A stretch of DNA of 64,000 bases from Lacrimispora sphenoides JCM 1415 (GTDB lineage: Bacteria > Bacillota > Clostridia > Lachnospirales > Lachnospiraceae): positions 3,794,501 to 3,858,500 of the forward strand of contig NZ_LT630003.1 in the NCBI RefSeq assembly GCF_900105615.1, written 5' to 3'. The position numbers and the translations under genes are program-made. Of the stretch, positions 1 to 9,121 are shown piece by piece; position 1 is the first letter of the stretch; every line of letters begins with the position of its first letter. The notes beneath the pieces are model-generated. The model was not told where the DNA came from, did not search any database, and worked only from the letters and a program-made list of their open reading frames with translations.

Positions 1-651
1 GTAATATCGGTAATTGGTAAAAAAGTTATATCTGGGAGATAAGGGTTTTATCCTTCCCTTTAACGCCCCATTAATGGTATCCTGATCTCCTGCAAACAGC
101 TTCCCGCCCATGGAACAGTAAAAGTCCAAAAGCTGCTTCTGGGCGTTTTCCTCTCTCCAACGGGTCATATCAATGAGGAGAACACCGGAATTGAAATAAG
201 GAGCTTCGGATAAAAGGCCGATTTCTTCCTTAATGGAAGGGTATATGGTAGGTTCCATGACCGCTCCTAAAAGGAAGGACCCCAGATCCTTTTCCCACAG
301 CATTTTTAAGGAAGACAGCACTACCGTATCACAGTCTAGATACAGCACTCGGTCCGTTACCTCCGGGAGAACCTCTCCCATAAACAGGCGGGCCATAATG
401 CTTAAATCAAAACCGCCCGTATCAACTTCATAGGAAAAGCGCTCCTTTAAATCTCCCAGCTCCACGACCGTCAGTTCCCGACCAAACCCATCTGCCACGG
501 ACTTAAGCCGTTCTTTCGTCTCTTTGGACAGGCTCATGGACAAAACATAGATATGGATGTCACCCATGTCCCTGTTATGATCCAAAAGGGAATAAAGGGA
601 TACGGCCAGATGCCTGGCATAATTATCGTTGGAAGCGTATACAACGTTCAT
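1..651 (-). CDS. Glycosyltransferase family 8 protein, partial (C-terminus beyond window)
   Basis: The frame is open from an ATG at 651 to the window edge, so only the first 217 residues are visible. A GGAGG ribosome binding site lies a few bases upstream. The N-terminus (MNVVYASNDNYARHLAVSL) and the DxD motif LYLDCDTVVL near residues 103-112 are typical of GT8 retaining glycosyltransferases, which transfer a sugar from a nucleotide-sugar donor with a metal bound by DxD. A GDQDTIN segment and an LSPRYN segment follow, as in the family. It lies 109 bases downstream of UDP-galactopyranose mutase on the same strand, so a role in a galactofuranose-containing surface glycan is plausible (inference). 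The acceptor is unknown. Confidence 0.85.
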   Translation of the reverse strand, partial: MNVVYASNDNYARHLAVSLYSLLDHNRDMGDIHIYVLSMSLSKETKERLKSVADGFGRELTVVELGDLKERFSYEVDTGGFDLSIMARLFMGEVLPEVTDRVLYLDCDTVVLSSLKMLWEKDLGSFLLGAVMEPTIYPSIKEEIGLLSEAPYFNSGVLLIDMTRWREENAQKQLLDFYCSMGGKLFAGDQDTINGALKGRIKPLSPRYNFFTNYRYY

Positions 652-760
652 AGATTCCTCCAGTTTACGTACGTATCAGGGCATGGAAAATCCAGCCCTG
701 GTTCCGTAGTATTGTACTATATCTGCTATAAAAAGTAAACAGCTATGCCTGTATGCAGGA

Positions 761-1861
761 TTAGCCCAATTCCTTTTCTGCCCGGTTCATGGCTGATTCA
801 ATAACCTTGTCCATATCGTAGTATTTATATTCCCCTAACCGTCCGCCGAAAATCACATGATCTTCCGTTTCAGCCAAAGCTGCATATTTTAAGAATAATC
901 CCTGATTTTTTTCATCGTTTACCGGATAATAGGGCTCCATGCCCTCGGTCCAGTCTACCGAATATTCCCGGGTTATAACAGATTTAGGCTGAGTTCCGAA
1001 TTCAAAATGCTTATGCTCAATGATCCTGGTATAAGGAGTTTCCCGGTCCGTGTAGTTAACGACTGCCACTCCCTGGTAGTTATCCGTATCCACTACCTGG
1101 GTTTCAAACCGCAAGCTCCGGTATTCCAGCTTTCCAAACTGATATCCGTAATAAGCATCAATGGTTCCGGTATAAATCACCCGTTCTCCTAACCCATCAT
1201 AATATTCCTTATTTTCCAGATAATCGACTCCCATTTCCACATCGCAGCCTTCAAACAGCTTTTCAATGATCACATTATATCCGCCTATGGGAATTCCCTG
1301 GTATAAGTCATTGAAGTAGTTGTTGTCATAGGTAAAGCGAACGGGAAGGCGTTTGATGATAAAGGCAGGAAGATCCTTACAGTCTCTGCCCCACTGTTTC
1401 TCCGTATAGCCTTTCACCAGCTTTTCATAAATATCCCTGCCCACAAGGCTGATCGCCTGCTCCTCTAAGTTCCTGGGTTCTCCGGTTACAGAAGCTTTCT
1501 GCTCTTCGATTTTTGCCTTTGCTTCCGCAGGGGTGGATATTCCCCACATCTTGCTGAAGGTGTTCATATTAAAGGGCATGTTGTACATTTCACCCTTGAA
1601 ATTTGCTACCGGGCTGTTGGTATAGCGGTTGAACTCTGCCAGCTCATTGACAAACTGCCATACCTTCTTGTTGCTGGTATGGAAAATATGGGCTCCGTAA
1701 CGGTGTACGTGGATTCCTTCTGTTTCCTCGCAGAAAATGTTGCCGCCCATGTGGTCCCTCTTCTCTACCACAAGACACTTTTTCCCTTTTTGCCTTGCCA
1801 AATATGCGAAGACACCGGAATAAAGGCCGCCGCCTACCAGCACATAATCATATTTTTTCAT
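761..1861 (-). CDS. glf: UDP-galactopyranose mutase
   Basis: This 366-residue flavoprotein interconverts UDP-galactopyranose and UDP-galactofuranose, the donor for galactofuranose in cell-surface glycans. It starts with an FAD-binding Rossmann segment (DYVLVGGGLYSGVFAYLA, residues 5-22) followed by VVEKRDHMGGN. Typical GLF segments follow, such as YGAHIFHTSN near residue 55 and GYTEKQWG near 151. Length matches the family of about 370. An AGGAG motif precedes the ATG. The next gene downstream on the same strand is a GT8 glycosyltransferase, so the two probably serve one envelope-glycan pathway. Confidence 0.95.
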   Translation of the reverse strand: MKKYDYVLVGGGLYSGVFAYLARQKGKKCLVVEKRDHMGGNIFCEETEGIHVHRYGAHIFHTSNKKVWQFVNELAEFNRYTNSPVANFKGEMYNMPFNMNTFSKMWGISTPAEAKAKIEEQKASVTGEPRNLEEQAISLVGRDIYEKLVKGYTEKQWGRDCKDLPAFIIKRLPVRFTYDNNYFNDLYQGIPIGGYNVIIEKLFEGCDVEMGVDYLENKEYYDGLGERVIYTGTIDAYYGYQFGKLEYRSLRFETQVVDTDNYQGVAVVNYTDRETPYTRIIEHKHFEFGTQPKSVITREYSVDWTEGMEPYYPVNDEKNQGLFLKYAALAETEDHVIFGGRLGEYKYYDMDKVIESAMNRAEKELG

Positions 1862-2054
1862 GGTTTCCTTCTCCTGTCTCGTTTATAAACTGTCTACATT
1901 ATACTAAAACCATTTAGAAAAGTAAATGTATGTGCTTATTTCCTTCAAGAGGATAAATATATAAGTGATTTAATTGCCAAACCTAACTTATTAGAGGTAA
2001 AATACCGATATACATGCTATATACAAAAGAATAAAGCTTTAGGGGGATGGATAA

Positions 2055-2807
2055 ATGTTTAAAGTAGCAATTTGCGATGATGAACAGAATGAAGCTGCGG
2101 TAATTAAACAGCTTGTAGAAGAATTTATGAAAGATCATGGAATTCTTTACAGCATTCAAATGTTTCATTCTGGTGAGGATCTGACAGCCTCCTCTGTAAG
2201 CTTTGATTTCGTCTTTCTGGATATTTCTATGGGAGGAATGAATGGGATTGAAGCGGGAATGAAGCTATACCAGAAAAACAGAAAGGTCAGGATCATTTAT
2301 ATTACAGGGTTTAACGGATACTGCAGTGATGCAATTAATCGTGCACATGCATTTGCCTATTTGCCGAAACCTGTTAAAAAGGAACAATTAATAGATCATA
2401 TCAGCGAGCTGGTACAGGTCATAGGATTGGATCGAGGAAATGATATCGAGATTGTATTGTCAAATGTAACAGAAATAAGTGAAAGCGGGGAAAAAGAATA
2501 CCCGGCAGTTAATGTATCGGTTTCAAAGATTCTTTATTTTGAATATGTAAAAACTGCACGTAAAATCAGAGTGAAAACAATTAAAAAAACGTATGAATAT
2601 ATTGGGACAATGACAGATGTGGAGCAGAGAATGGAAATATATGGCTTTGGAACCTGCTACCGTGGAGTGATTGTAAATTTTGAACATGTGGCAAAAGTAA
2701 AAGGAGATATGGTCTATTTAAATACGGGAGAAAGGTTACCCTTATCACAAAAGCGGGTAATTGCCTTTAAAGAGCAGTTAAATAATTATGTTCACAGGAG
2801 TATTTAA
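2055..2807 (+). CDS. agrA: LytTR-family response regulator (AgrA-like)
   Basis: This 250-residue regulator has an N-terminal receiver domain with the acidic pair CDDE near residues 7-10, phospho-acceptor Asp56 in FVFLDISMGG, and Lys in YLPKPVKK. The C-terminal half (about 140-245) is a LytTR DNA-binding domain (ILYFEYVKTARKIRV, GFGTCYRGVIVNFEHVAKV). LytTR regulators bind paired direct repeats. The gene starts 9 bases after an AGGGGG motif and is followed after 2 bases by the histidine kinase, then by agrD and agrB. It is therefore the response regulator of an agr-type quorum-sensing circuit. The symbol is assigned by context; sequence divergence from staphylococcal AgrA is expected. Confidence 0.9.
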   Translation: MFKVAICDDEQNEAAVIKQLVEEFMKDHGILYSIQMFHSGEDLTASSVSFDFVFLDISMGGMNGIEAGMKLYQKNRKVRIIYITGFNGYCSDAINRAHAFAYLPKPVKKEQLIDHISELVQVIGLDRGNDIEIVLSNVTEISESGEKEYPAVNVSVSKILYFEYVKTARKIRVKTIKKTYEYIGTMTDVEQRMEIYGFGTCYRGVIVNFEHVAKVKGDMVYLNTGERLPLSQKRVIAFKEQLNNYVHRSI

Positions 2808-2809
2808 CT

Positions 2810-4120
2810 ATGGAAAATAATATATTGTTTTTATCCGGAATCATAGTCTCGTGTCTGGTTACTACTATAGTCATTTTTCAATTTATGGGCAGCAGGCATA
2901 AAAAGGCATTTCATAATAAACAGTTCTACTTTTTCGTTCAAACAGGCATCAGTATATTTTTAATGGGCATCAACTTATTGCAGCGGCCATTGGTAAATAT
3001 GCTGAGTTGGGTCATTTCATATGGTTTGGTAAGCTATTTCTTATATTTTGATGATTTTGATAAACCGATGCGAAGGGTTTTAGAAGCGGAAATTATGGTA
3101 TTGGTATTTGCAGTGTGCGAAGCCGCAGGGGTAGCCTTACTTGATTTTATATTCTGGGAAATGCGTATGCCTCCATTGGAGCCGGAGGTGGAAACGTTTC
3201 TTAATATGACATTTTCCATGTTTGTTTTGCTGTTTATGTATTATACTTTTATTTCTCCAATATGGGGGAGAAACGAAAAGGTCAAATTTACCAAATCACA
3301 GTATGTACTTCATTTTATTATTGCCATTTACAGTTTTATGAACATGGTTGTAATAGGCGTTTCCTTCGGGAAAATAAGGGGAGAAGGTATGGGTCTTATT
3401 CTGTTAATCAACATGGGATTCATTATATTTGCAGATATGTATTTTTTATATTTCATACGATTTATGGAAGATAATTATCAATTAAAGGTAAAACTGGAGT
3501 TATTGGAACAGCAGGCAACTATGCAGTATAAATATTATTTGCATCAGGAAAAGAAGCATCAGGAATCTCTTAGTATACTTCATGATGTTGACAAGCACAT
3601 AGCGGTTATGGAAGGGCTGTATCATGGAGATGACAAAGAAGGGACAATTAATTACATTAAAGAGATCAATACAATCTTAAAGCCTTTGCTCCCACAACAG
3701 CTAACCAATAATGGTATTTTAAATATTCTTTTAAATGACAAAATACAAAACACGGAAAAACTACATATTGATTTGCAATATGAAATAGGAAATGTTGATT
3801 TAAGCTTCATGAATCCAATGGATATCACTACAATCTTTGGTAATTTATTGGATAATGCCATAGAAGCCTGTGCACAAGTGAACGGATCTCCATGGATAAG
3901 GTTAAAAATCAGCCCTTATTATGAAATGATAGCAATAAAAGTTGAGAATACTTCAAATAGCATCGACAGATGGAATGAGGGCAGACCGGTGTCTCAAAAG
4001 GGGGCAAATCACGGAATCGGATTAAGCAATGTTGAGCGCGCGGTAGAAAAGTACGATGGTTCTATGAATCTGAGCAGTGAAAACGGAATATTCCAGTGTA
4101 ATGTATTGATAAATATGTAG
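2810..4120 (+). CDS. agrC: Sensor histidine kinase of the GHKL/AgrC type
   Basis: This 436-residue kinase has about six hydrophobic segments in its first 220 residues, then a short coiled coil and a cytoplasmic kinase core. The phospho-acceptor region is SLSILHDVDKHI, the N box is FGNLLDNAIEAC and the G box is NHGIGLSNVERAVEKYDG, the arrangement of the HPK10/AgrC family. It would sense the cyclic peptide made from AgrD and phosphorylate the adjacent LytTR regulator. It begins 2 bases after agrA, so the pair is probably translationally coupled. Confidence 0.9.
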   Translation: MENNILFLSGIIVSCLVTTIVIFQFMGSRHKKAFHNKQFYFFVQTGISIFLMGINLLQRPLVNMLSWVISYGLVSYFLYFDDFDKPMRRVLEAEIMVLVFAVCEAAGVALLDFIFWEMRMPPLEPEVETFLNMTFSMFVLLFMYYTFISPIWGRNEKVKFTKSQYVLHFIIAIYSFMNMVVIGVSFGKIRGEGMGLILLINMGFIIFADMYFLYFIRFMEDNYQLKVKLELLEQQATMQYKYYLHQEKKHQESLSILHDVDKHIAVMEGLYHGDDKEGTINYIKEINTILKPLLPQQLTNNGILNILLNDKIQNTEKLHIDLQYEIGNVDLSFMNPMDITTIFGNLLDNAIEACAQVNGSPWIRLKISPYYEMIAIKVENTSNSIDRWNEGRPVSQKGANHGIGLSNVERAVEKYDGSMNLSSENGIFQCNVLINM

Positions 4121-4155
4121 GAATGAGCGGACGGAACGTTTTCAGTTGAAGTGCC

Positions 4156-4186
4156 TACTTCGTGCAAAAAAATCGTCTTTCGTGCT
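4156..4186 (+). promoter_or_regulatory. Candidate AgrA (LytTR) direct-repeat binding site upstream of agrD
   Basis: Two similar 11-mers, tacttcgtgca (4156-4166) and tctttcgtgct (4176-4186), lie in the same direction exactly 20 bases apart. LytTR regulators bind as dimers to direct repeats spaced about two helical turns apart, just upstream of the -35 element, which is where these lie. The sequence shows the repeats; binding by the neighbouring regulator is inferred. Confidence 0.6.
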
Positions 4187-4210
4187 TCACATATTGAAAG
4201 CAAATGGTAT

Positions 4211-4238
4211 TTGACTATAATTAAAACATAACTATAAA
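4211..4238 (+). promoter_or_regulatory. Sigma-A-type promoter for agrD-agrB
   Basis: TTGACT (4211-4216) and TATAAA (4233-4238) are separated by 16 bases. They lie 25 bases downstream of the direct repeats and 24 bases upstream of the agrD start. An AGGAAG ribosome binding site sits at 4250-4255. This gives agrD-agrB a promoter separate from agrA-agrC. Confidence 0.65.
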
Positions 4239-4261
4239 TTACACAAGAAAGGAAGATTAAA

Positions 4262-4411
4262 ATGAAGAAAAATTTCAAAGAAACAGCTTTAACTTTACTT
4301 TCAAAGGCCGCATTATCCACATCTAAGAAGGAGGCAAACTCAGCCTGTATTTGTATTGGGTATCAACCTAAAATGCCTGAGAGCGTTACAAAGTTTAAAA
4401 AGAACATTTAG
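4262..4411 (+). CDS. agrD: Cyclic (thio)lactone autoinducer peptide precursor AgrD
   Basis: This 49-residue ORF has a basic amphipathic leader (MKKNFKETALTLLSKAAL), a central core with ANSACICIGYQPKMP (residues 25-39) and a charged tail. This three-part plan with an N-S-A-C core and a following x-P-K-x-P-E is that of clostridial AgrD precursors. AgrB cleaves the tail and cyclises the peptide through a cysteine. Two cysteines (29 and 31) are present, so the ring residue cannot be fixed by eye; Cys29 follows the usual N-S-A-C context. The gene has its own promoter and a good ribosome binding site, and lies 32 bases before agrB. Confidence 0.9.
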   Translation: MKKNFKETALTLLSKAALSTSKKEANSACICIGYQPKMPESVTKFKKNI

Positions 4412-4443
4412 TTAAATTTCATGTGTAATAAGTCGACGAAATA

Positions 4444-5031
4444 ATGAGAAGAATAGTTGGTTACATATCAAGAAGCATGGTCAAAGATGGTATTATTTTA
4501 GAATCAGAGCAGGATATCTATGATTTCGGAATAGAATGTTTGCTTTTAAAATTAATACACTACATTTCTTATATAACCATTGCAGTCATGATGCAGCAAG
4601 TCTTTGATCTGTTTGTAATGGCGTGCGCCTTTTATCCCATACGGGTAAATGCAGGCGGGTATCATGCCAGGACGAGAATAGGCTGCTACTTTGTATCATG
4701 TTTGACGGTTTTTTCTGGCTTGTTGTTTTACAGGCAAAACTTTAGCGATAAGGTTTATATTATATGTTTGCTGGCTGCTTCTGTCATTATCTACTTCAAT
4801 GCTCCTATCGATAACGAAGGAAAAATCATGAGCCGGTCAGAAATAGAATATTACAAAAAAAAGACCAGAGTGGTTATCATAGTTCTTGGTGTATTAATAG
4901 GGGGAGTTTGGGGATTAAATAAAGATTATATCGGCAAAATGTTGATTTGTGGAATTGTAATTTCGGCGATTGCAATATTCATAGAAAAACAAAGAAGAAA
5001 ATTGAGAGATGAACATGATTCCCAAAAGTAG
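4444..5031 (+). CDS. agrB: Accessory gene regulator B (AgrD-processing membrane endopeptidase)
   Basis: This 195-residue multi-spanning membrane protein cleaves AgrD and forms the cyclic autoinducer. The catalytic His and Cys are visible in RVNAGGYHARTRIGC as His74 and Cys81, with the 7-residue spacing of the AgrB family. Several hydrophobic segments follow and the C-terminus is basic. The ribosome binding site is weak, so expression may depend on coupling to agrD. The stop codon lies inside a terminator stem. Confidence 0.93.
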   Translation: MRRIVGYISRSMVKDGIILESEQDIYDFGIECLLLKLIHYISYITIAVMMQQVFDLFVMACAFYPIRVNAGGYHARTRIGCYFVSCLTVFSGLLFYRQNFSDKVYIICLLAASVIIYFNAPIDNEGKIMSRSEIEYYKKKTRVVIIVLGVLIGGVWGLNKDYIGKMLICGIVISAIAIFIEKQRRKLRDEHDSQK

Positions 5032-5052
5032 TTTACTTTTGGGAACCCTTTT
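5019..5052 (+). terminator. Rho-independent terminator of the agr locus
   Basis: ttcccaaaagta (5019-5030) pairs with tacttttgggaa (5034-5045), followed by cccttttttat. The left arm lies within the last codons of agrB. Confidence 0.85.
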
Positions 5053-5228
5053 TTATATCACATAATTTTAAAAATAAACCTTTCTTTTAATACTTATATA
5101 TTTTTTAACAAAGTTTCACCAGCTATATTTTTGATATATTATGATAAAGTCACCGGGAAAAACAAATTCTTCTTTCGAACTCCCGGTTTTTTGTAGGAAC
5201 GTCCAGGCAAAATTGCCGGATGGAAAAA

Positions 5229-5281
5229 GGGAATTTGTTGATGACACCAGTTTCCCCACTGGTATGATCAACAAATCCCCT
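5229..5281 (-). terminator. Strong terminator of the sugar ABC operon
   Basis: A long, nearly perfect inverted repeat (gggaatttgttgat / atcaacaaatcccc, with inner accagt/actggt) is followed on the minus strand by CCCTTTTTCC. It sits 30 bases after the permease stop. A further short hairpin (accgggaa ... tcccggtttttt, about 5151-5192) lies between it and the agr terminator. Confidence 0.85.
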
Positions 5282-5310
5282 TCCTTTGCTCTTATCATCG
5301 TTAATAATGC

Positions 5311-6357
5311 TTATGAGACCTTTTCATTATGCCTTGTCAGCCTTTCCTTGATCCTCGGCCCTATGATCTGAACCACGATCACCAGAATCAGGATGATACC
5401 CTTGATTGCATCGTTGATGAGAGAATCCATCTTAAGTGCAACGATGATCTTGTCAATGATCGTATAAGACATGGCTCCAAATAAGATTCCCAGGCATTTG
5501 CCCTTTCCTCCGGACATGCTGATGCCGCCTAATACAACTGCCGCAATGGCATACATTTCATAGCTGCTTCCGGTTGTGGCCGGGTCAGAAGAGGCATTCA
5601 TGGCCACCCATAAAAAGGAGGCAAGCCCTGTCAGGATTCCTGCAAGAACAAATACGGAAACCTTCATGAGGCTCACATTGATCCCCGCCATCTGTGCTCC
5701 CTTCGCATTGCTTCCCACCGCATATACCTTTTTTCCATACTTGGTGCTAGTCGTTATATAAACAAATAAAGCTGTCATTAAAATCAGGATCAGTCCCACA
5801 ATGGGAACGGTAACGATCTTTCCGTTTCCAAGGCCGTAAAACGGCTGATAAGAGGACAGTTCTTTGATCATCCGGTATACGCTGCTTCCGCCTCCTGCCA
5901 GAGCCTTATCGATATGCTGGCAGATATATTGGGCAAAGGAACGGAAGATCAGCATGGTCGCTAAAGTAACAATAAAGGCCGGCATTTTTATGTATCCCAC
6001 CAGCAGGCCGTTGATCAAGCCGCAGACCGCACCGAATAAAAGGGCAAACAATAATGTCATCAGTATATGATCTGTGATATTAAACATGATGACCGACAGT
6101 CCGCTGTTTAATGCCAGCATGGAACCTACCGATAAATCGATTTCCCCGGTCATACATACCAGTCCCATTCCCAGACCAATGATTCCCACCACTGCCGAAT
6201 GGCGGAAAATATTCATGGTGCCGCTCCAGGTCAGCCCGTTGCTGGTGAGGGCATATACCAAAAAGATCAGTACAAATACGATAATAAAACTGAATTCCCC
6301 GCACCATTTGGATAGAACCCCAAGGGACACTCCGTTTTTCTTTTCTCCTGCCTTCAT
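5311..6357 (-). CDS. Sugar ABC transporter permease (RbsC-type)
   Basis: This 348-residue protein has about nine to ten hydrophobic segments and signatures of the ribose/galactose/xylose permease family (BPD_transp_2), such as MGLVCMTGEIDLSVGSMLAL near residue 60 and AAVVLGGISMSGGKGKC near 270. It forms the membrane channel for the substrate delivered by the lipoprotein encoded two genes upstream. It starts 4 bases after the ATPase stop. The substrate cannot be read from the sequence. Confidence 0.93.
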   Translation of the reverse strand: MKAGEKKNGVSLGVLSKWCGEFSFIIVFVLIFLVYALTSNGLTWSGTMNIFRHSAVVGIIGLGMGLVCMTGEIDLSVGSMLALNSGLSVIMFNITDHILMTLLFALLFGAVCGLINGLLVGYIKMPAFIVTLATMLIFRSFAQYICQHIDKALAGGGSSVYRMIKELSSYQPFYGLGNGKIVTVPIVGLILILMTALFVYITTSTKYGKKVYAVGSNAKGAQMAGINVSLMKVSVFVLAGILTGLASFLWVAMNASSDPATTGSSYEMYAIAAVVLGGISMSGGKGKCLGILFGAMSYTIIDKIIVALKMDSLINDAIKGIILILVIVVQIIGPRIKERLTRHNEKVS

Positions 6358-6361
6358 TTCT

Positions 6362-7861
6362 TTATCCTCCTATTTCCTGGTTCACAGCATTTGTAGAATA
6401 CAGCATGACCGTAGTATCATTGATTTCATCGTGCTCCAGAATTTTGATCATTCTTCCGTTGTAAAAAACAGCACAGAAATCTGCTACCTTCTGGATCTCC
6501 GGTATTTCCAGGGTATTGATGAGTATGGTCTTTCCCTTTTTTGCCATTTCCAGTATCAGCTTATAAATCTCAGCCTTGGCTCCTACGTCGATGCCTTGAG
6601 TAGGATTATCAAACAGCAGAATATCCGCATCCGTATTCAGCCATCGGGCAATAAATACCTTCTGCTGGTTTCCGCCGCTTAAGGATAGAATGGAATCTGA
6701 GCTGCTTCTTGCCTTGATATTTAACAGGGTCTTAAACGCTTCAAACCGCTCTTCTTCCTTCCGTTTTTGAATGTGAGGCTTGCGTGCCGATAAGGTATGC
6801 TCCGCCAGGTACATGTTTTCCAGCAGATTCATGTCCGGGATGACAGAATTTTCTTTTCGGTTGGACGCCAGCATGGCGATGTTTGCTTCCATGGCTTTAT
6901 GGATCGAATGGGAGGGCACCCGTTTTCCCCTGACCTTCATTTCTCCTGATATAGCCTCAGTAACCCCAAACATGCACTGCATCAGCTCGCTGCTTCCGGA
7001 GCCTTGAAGTCCGGTGAGTCCGATGATCTGGCCTTTTTTGACCTGCAGGGACACTTGTTCAAATCCAGGCCCTGAAAAATCATGGAGCTCCAGAACCACC
7101 TCACCGGGCTTTCTCTTTTCATAGACCTCACCGGCAGAATAATTCTCTCCTACCATGAGCCCTGTTACCTCTTCCGGAGTCGTTTCATCTATGGCACCGT
7201 CTCCTATGAACTCACCATTACGAAATACAGTATACCGGTCAGCCAGCTCAAAAATCTCCGGCATTTTGTGGGAAATAAAAATAAAGGAGGTTCCTGTCTT
7301 TTTTAAATGATTGACAATGCTGAACAAATGCTTTACTTCTTCGTTATTTAAGGAAGTGGTGGGTTCATCTAAGATCAACAGCTTTGCCTTAAAAAATAAC
7401 GCCTTTGCGATCTCCAGCATCTGCTTCTGGCTGGTCTTTAAATTCGCCACCAGCTCACCTGGATTTATGTCAACTCCCAGTTCATGGAATAACCTCTCCG
7501 TTTCTTCCATCATCTTTTGTTTGTTCAGTTTTCCAAGCCTGTTCTGATATTCTTTCCCCAGAAAAATATTTTCATAGACCTTTAAATCGTTAAACAGATT
7601 CAGTTCCTGATGGACAAAGGCAATTCCCAGTTCCTCCGATTGTCTGATGGTGATGGTATCGATCTCTTTTCCGTCAAATGCAATGGTTCCGCTGTCTTTG
7701 GGAAATACTCCTGTCAGCACGTTCATCAAAGTCGACTTCCCTGCTCCATTTTCTCCAAGCAGGGCATGAACCTCCCCCTGTTCGACGGTTAAGCGGACCC
7801 CCTTTAGTACCTGGACTCCGTTAAATGCCTTGCTGATCCCACTCATTTCCAATAAACTCAT
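6362..7861 (-). CDS. Sugar ABC transporter ATP-binding protein (RbsA-type, two ATPase domains)
   Basis: This 499-residue protein has two tandem ABC domains. The first has Walker A GENGAGKST near residue 36 and Walker B LLILDEPTTSL. The second has an altered P-loop (GLQGSGSSELM) but a good signature, LSGGNQQKV, near 400. An intact first site and a degenerate second P-loop are normal for RbsA/MglA/XylG. It energises uptake with the permease that follows. Confidence 0.95.
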   Translation of the reverse strand: MSLLEMSGISKAFNGVQVLKGVRLTVEQGEVHALLGENGAGKSTLMNVLTGVFPKDSGTIAFDGKEIDTITIRQSEELGIAFVHQELNLFNDLKVYENIFLGKEYQNRLGKLNKQKMMEETERLFHELGVDINPGELVANLKTSQKQMLEIAKALFFKAKLLILDEPTTSLNNEEVKHLFSIVNHLKKTGTSFIFISHKMPEIFELADRYTVFRNGEFIGDGAIDETTPEEVTGLMVGENYSAGEVYEKRKPGEVVLELHDFSGPGFEQVSLQVKKGQIIGLTGLQGSGSSELMQCMFGVTEAISGEMKVRGKRVPSHSIHKAMEANIAMLASNRKENSVIPDMNLLENMYLAEHTLSARKPHIQKRKEEERFEAFKTLLNIKARSSSDSILSLSGGNQQKVFIARWLNTDADILLFDNPTQGIDVGAKAEIYKLILEMAKKGKTILINTLEIPEIQKVADFCAVFYNGRMIKILEHDEINDTTVMLYSTNAVNQEIGG

Positions 7862-7881
7862 CTCTCAACCTCCGGTTTTAT

Positions 7882-7919
7882 AAAAGGGGCCGTTCCGAAA
7901 GTGATGAACGGCCCCTTTT
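7882..7919 (-). terminator. Intercistronic hairpin between binding-protein and ATPase genes
   Basis: aaaaggggccgtt pairs with aacggcccctttt over 13 bases, with an A/T tract on either side. It lies 19 bases after the binding-protein stop. A partial terminator or mRNA-stabilising hairpin here is common in ABC operons and gives excess binding protein over the membrane components (inference for this locus). Confidence 0.8.
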
Positions 7920-7938
7920 GTCCCTCAGACCATTATTT

Positions 7939-9063
7939 CTAAAAGGATGGGTACTCAGTTACATTTTCTGATGTTACATTTTCGCAGGCGATCACATGAT
8001 CCTGGGTCACCTGTTTTCCATCCAGGTAATCAACCATATCTTCAATCGCTGTCTGAATCATAGATGGGCTGTAGGTTACTGACATGATGCCTCCGCATTT
8101 TGATACGATATCCTCATAGGATTTTCCCCGGAGTACTTCGTACAGTTCGTCAAGTCCGCCACAGCCGGTGATAACCGGTTTGCCGGAAAGGAAGGTATCC
8201 TTGGTTGCCTCATCAATTCCGCCTCCGGAAAGAGCCTCTAAGATTCCCATGGCAAGCTCATCATCTTCTGCATAAAACCATTTGATCTTGGCGTTTTTAC
8301 TGTCTCCCATCAGGGATTCAAAGGATGTTTTTGTGTCTGAGCGGCTCCAGTTCATTGCTCCGGAATATGTAATGGATTTTAAGTCATCCTGGCTCCATTT
8401 CTTATCTGCATTAATGACTTCTCCGCCAAATTCCAGTTCCCCTGTTAAGTATTTGGTGAAGCCCTCATCCCGCAGTGTGGTAACGGAAGAAGTGTCGCCT
8501 TCATAAACGTAGATCGGCTCTCCCGGTGTAAGTCCCAGGGAAACAAAATAAGCGGCAGCACCTGCGCCGATGCCGGAATTGTCGCCTTTTACATTGGACA
8601 CGGCCTTACCGGCAACACCGTCAATGATCCGGTCAAATGCCACATAGGGAATTCCTGCATCGATCACGCCCTGAATCGCAGACTGTACCGTATCATCAAT
8701 GGGCTGGATGACCATTGCAATGTTCTTTTCTCCTTTGGAAACGATATCCTCGATGTTCCGGATCTGCTCTGCCGCATTGGCTGAGGTGATGAGTTCCGAG
8801 GTGTAAGTGCCGTTTTCATTTACTTCCTGGATCTTCTGTTTTGCAAAGGTAGCTACAGAACCGGTCCAGCCATGATCTTCTGGTACGGTCAGAACATAAA
8901 TATGAGTACCTTCTTTTACGGCCTCTGTATCTTTCACAGTTTCCGCTGATGTTGACTCTGTCTTTGCTGCCGCTGTTGTGGTGTCTGCCGGTTTTACCTG
9001 GGAACATGCAGTTCCTGCTGCCGCCACCAATGCCGCCAAAATAATTGCTGCTGCTTTTTTCAT
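7939..9063 (-). CDS. Sugar ABC transporter substrate-binding lipoprotein
   Basis: This 374-residue protein has a lipoprotein signal peptide (MKKAAAIILAALVAAAGTAC; lipid-modified Cys20), a Ser/Thr/Ala-rich linker and a type 1 periplasmic-binding fold of the ribose/galactose class (PF13407). The fold is seen in VLTVPEDHGWTGSVATFAKQ, NAAEQIRNIEDIVSKGE and DAGIPYVAFDR. It captures the sugar outside the membrane and delivers it to the adjacent permease/ATPase pair. The ligand is unknown; the flanking oxidoreductase and isomerase suggest a polyol or unusual sugar. Confidence 0.92.
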   Translation of the reverse strand: MKKAAAIILAALVAAAGTACSQVKPADTTTAAAKTESTSAETVKDTEAVKEGTHIYVLTVPEDHGWTGSVATFAKQKIQEVNENGTYTSELITSANAAEQIRNIEDIVSKGEKNIAMVIQPIDDTVQSAIQGVIDAGIPYVAFDRIIDGVAGKAVSNVKGDNSGIGAGAAAYFVSLGLTPGEPIYVYEGDTSSVTTLRDEGFTKYLTGELEFGGEVINADKKWSQDDLKSITYSGAMNWSRSDTKTSFESLMGDSKNAKIKWFYAEDDELAMGILEALSGGGIDEATKDTFLSGKPVITGCGGLDELYEVLRGKSYEDIVSKCGGIMSVTYSPSMIQTAIEDMVDYLDGKQVTQDHVIACENVTSENVTEYPSF

Positions 9064-9121
9064 ATTGCTGATCCTCCTTTTACATTTTCCTTCTCTATCA
9101 AAGCATTTTTGCTGCTTTAAC

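Noticed and set aside
4412..4443. An additional short peptide gene between agrD and agrB
   Set aside because: The gap is only 32 bases, and the small ATG within it (ATGTGTAATAAG) gives no conserved pattern.
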